This document shows, piece after piece, positions 59,075 to 60,000 of a DNA stretch of 60,000 nucleotides. Made by a program: the position numbers and the translations under genes. The first letter of the stretch is position 1; every line of letters begins with the position of its first letter. This stretch comes from Branchiostoma floridae (Eukaryota > Chordata > Leptocardii > Amphioxiformes > Branchiostomatidae), in NCBI RefSeq assembly GCF_000003815.2, contig NC_049981.1, forward strand, positions 13,787,035 through 13,847,034. Direction: 5' to 3'. The notes beneath the pieces are model-generated. The model did not search any database, was not told where the DNA came from, and saw only the letters and a program-made list of their open reading frames with translations.

Positions 59075-60000
59075 ATGGTAAGGCCTTTTACTGACTTCTT
59101 AGTGGTTGCCTTAAGATTTAACCGTTGCTTACATCTATACTTTGTGAACTCCTCATCATATTTTCTCAAAGCAATTTTCAGTTGAGTCCGAGTATGCTGT
59201 CTTCTGGTGCGAACCTCGATCTTCGGGGAGTGAACCGGACTGAGCCGAGTAGATCGGGTGGAACAAATGTTCGCATTTTTCCAGTAAAGCCGCTTGTGGC
59301 TTTGTTTTATTAGCCCTGTATTTTGTGCCATTTTGTTGGCTTTCTGATTGTCCATGCATAATCTCCGACCGTAATCTCTATGCGCGTAGTCACCTTTTTT
59401 TAACCTGAGTGCCGGCTCGTCTTTTCTGACTCTGAAACTTTGGCCGACTCATTTCCATCCATTGGCAGGTTCCCGAAGTTTGCAGGCTCTTCTATTTCTT
59501 TGCATGCAAAGTTTTGGCTTTGTAATAACGAATAACGTTAGATTTTTTTCTTATTTGCAGTCTGTCCCGACAAACCTCGACTTGCACATCTACGGCTCCA
59601 TCAACGGTATGGAGTTCGACATGGTGGGCGGTGGGAGTGGCAACCCAAAGGATGTAAGTGTATAAACCTTTTGTTTTGAATATCTCGCTGATTTTCTTAT
59701 TTTTAGTGGATTTGGCCTTTGAATCTCAGTCAAGTGCCTGCTTTACGATGTCTGAATAAAAAACTTGAAGTCCACAATGCACACGAGAAATTGAAGAAAG
59801 CGTACCGCCGAATTTGAAAATATATTTGATGGTCAATCTTGAAATGTTGAACCATTTTTACGGTTAATCTTGAAACAAGTTTGTTAGTCTCATCCTGAAA
59901 CATTATCCTGCACAGGGATCGCTGGCCGTAAACGTGAAGTCCACCAAAGGAGCTCTGTGCGTTTCCCCCCTGCTGGTGGGCCCGCATCTGGGGTACGGCC
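59075..60000 (+). CDS. lancelet GFP-like fluorescent protein, 5' part (cut by window end)
   Basis: Exons: 59,075-59,077 (ATG only, then GTAAGG), 59,561-59,653 (after TTATTTGCAG, ends GAT|GTAAGTG), and 59,916 onward (after CTGCACAG). The joined translation begins M-SVPTNLDLHIYGSINGMEF, continues DMVGGGSGNPKD and then GSLAVNVKSTKGALCVSPLL and VGPHLGYG. This is the N-terminal beta-barrel strand pattern of amphioxus GFP-like proteins (DLHIFGSINGxEFDMVGGGxGNP is characteristic). These are soluble cytoplasmic beta-barrels whose chromophore forms from an internal X-Y-G triplet. That triplet lies beyond the window, so colour and brightness cannot be judged. Lancelets carry many paralogues; which one this is cannot be told. 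Confidence 0.92.

Overview
The window is lancelet (amphioxus, Branchiostoma) nuclear DNA. The clearest clue is at the right edge: a gene start whose translation has the N-terminal signature of lancelet GFP-like fluorescent proteins (DLHIYGSINGMEFDMVGGG). Spliced genes with GT-AG introns, dense short transposons, minisatellites, a run of 286 Ns and the absence of prokaryotic gene organisation all agree with a draft invertebrate chordate assembly. The species cannot be settled from the window alone.

Left part (1-16,490): no host gene is supported. It holds a CGCGAA-rich miniature transposon (1751-2308), a tRNA-derived SINE (about 6003-6240), a 1 kb element with TACCTCCATGAAA ends (8032-9076), a 5'-truncated LINE with a long open reverse transcriptase frame (10,037-12,590, minus), a second LINE remnant (12,824-12,985, plus), and GA and CA microsatellites.

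16,490-26,463 (minus): a complete nicotinic acetylcholine receptor alpha-type subunit gene. Nine coding exons join in frame to 471 residues, with signal peptide, Cys-loop, vicinal cysteines and four membrane segments.

31,738-52,341 (minus): a 13-coding-exon gene spanning 20.6 kb and encoding 585 residues with the order armadillo repeats, TIR, SAM. The TIR keeps the glutamate that is catalytic in NAD-cleaving TIR enzymes such as SARM1, but the domain order differs from SARM1 (ARM-SAM-SAM-TIR). Its 8.1 kb intron between the last two TIR exons contains, on the opposite strand, a leucine-rich-repeat transmembrane receptor gene (38,547-42,165, 658 residues). That receptor's cytoplasmic tail repeats a PYAVxYMDV module containing ITIM-like motifs. 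A duplicated, scrambled and frameshifted copy of its 5' exon lies upstream (36,470-37,048). A cytosolic TIR protein and a tyrosine-motif LRR receptor interlocked in one locus is the most interesting arrangement here. A shared function in innate signalling is inference only.

Other introns of the TIR gene carry a 9-bp-TSD foldback element, a GGAT/GAAT array, and a 47-bp minisatellite split by a 2.06 kb TA-target transposon that itself contains a 513-bp long-TIR element with a 10-bp target duplication.

52,400-59,000: no supported host gene. There is a CTAT microsatellite, an inverted repeat running into the assembly gap, and a 478-bp tandem duplication whose two copies carry an almost unchanged 62-codon frame. 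From 59,075 (plus) the fluorescent-protein gene begins and runs off the window; its chromophore exon is not included.
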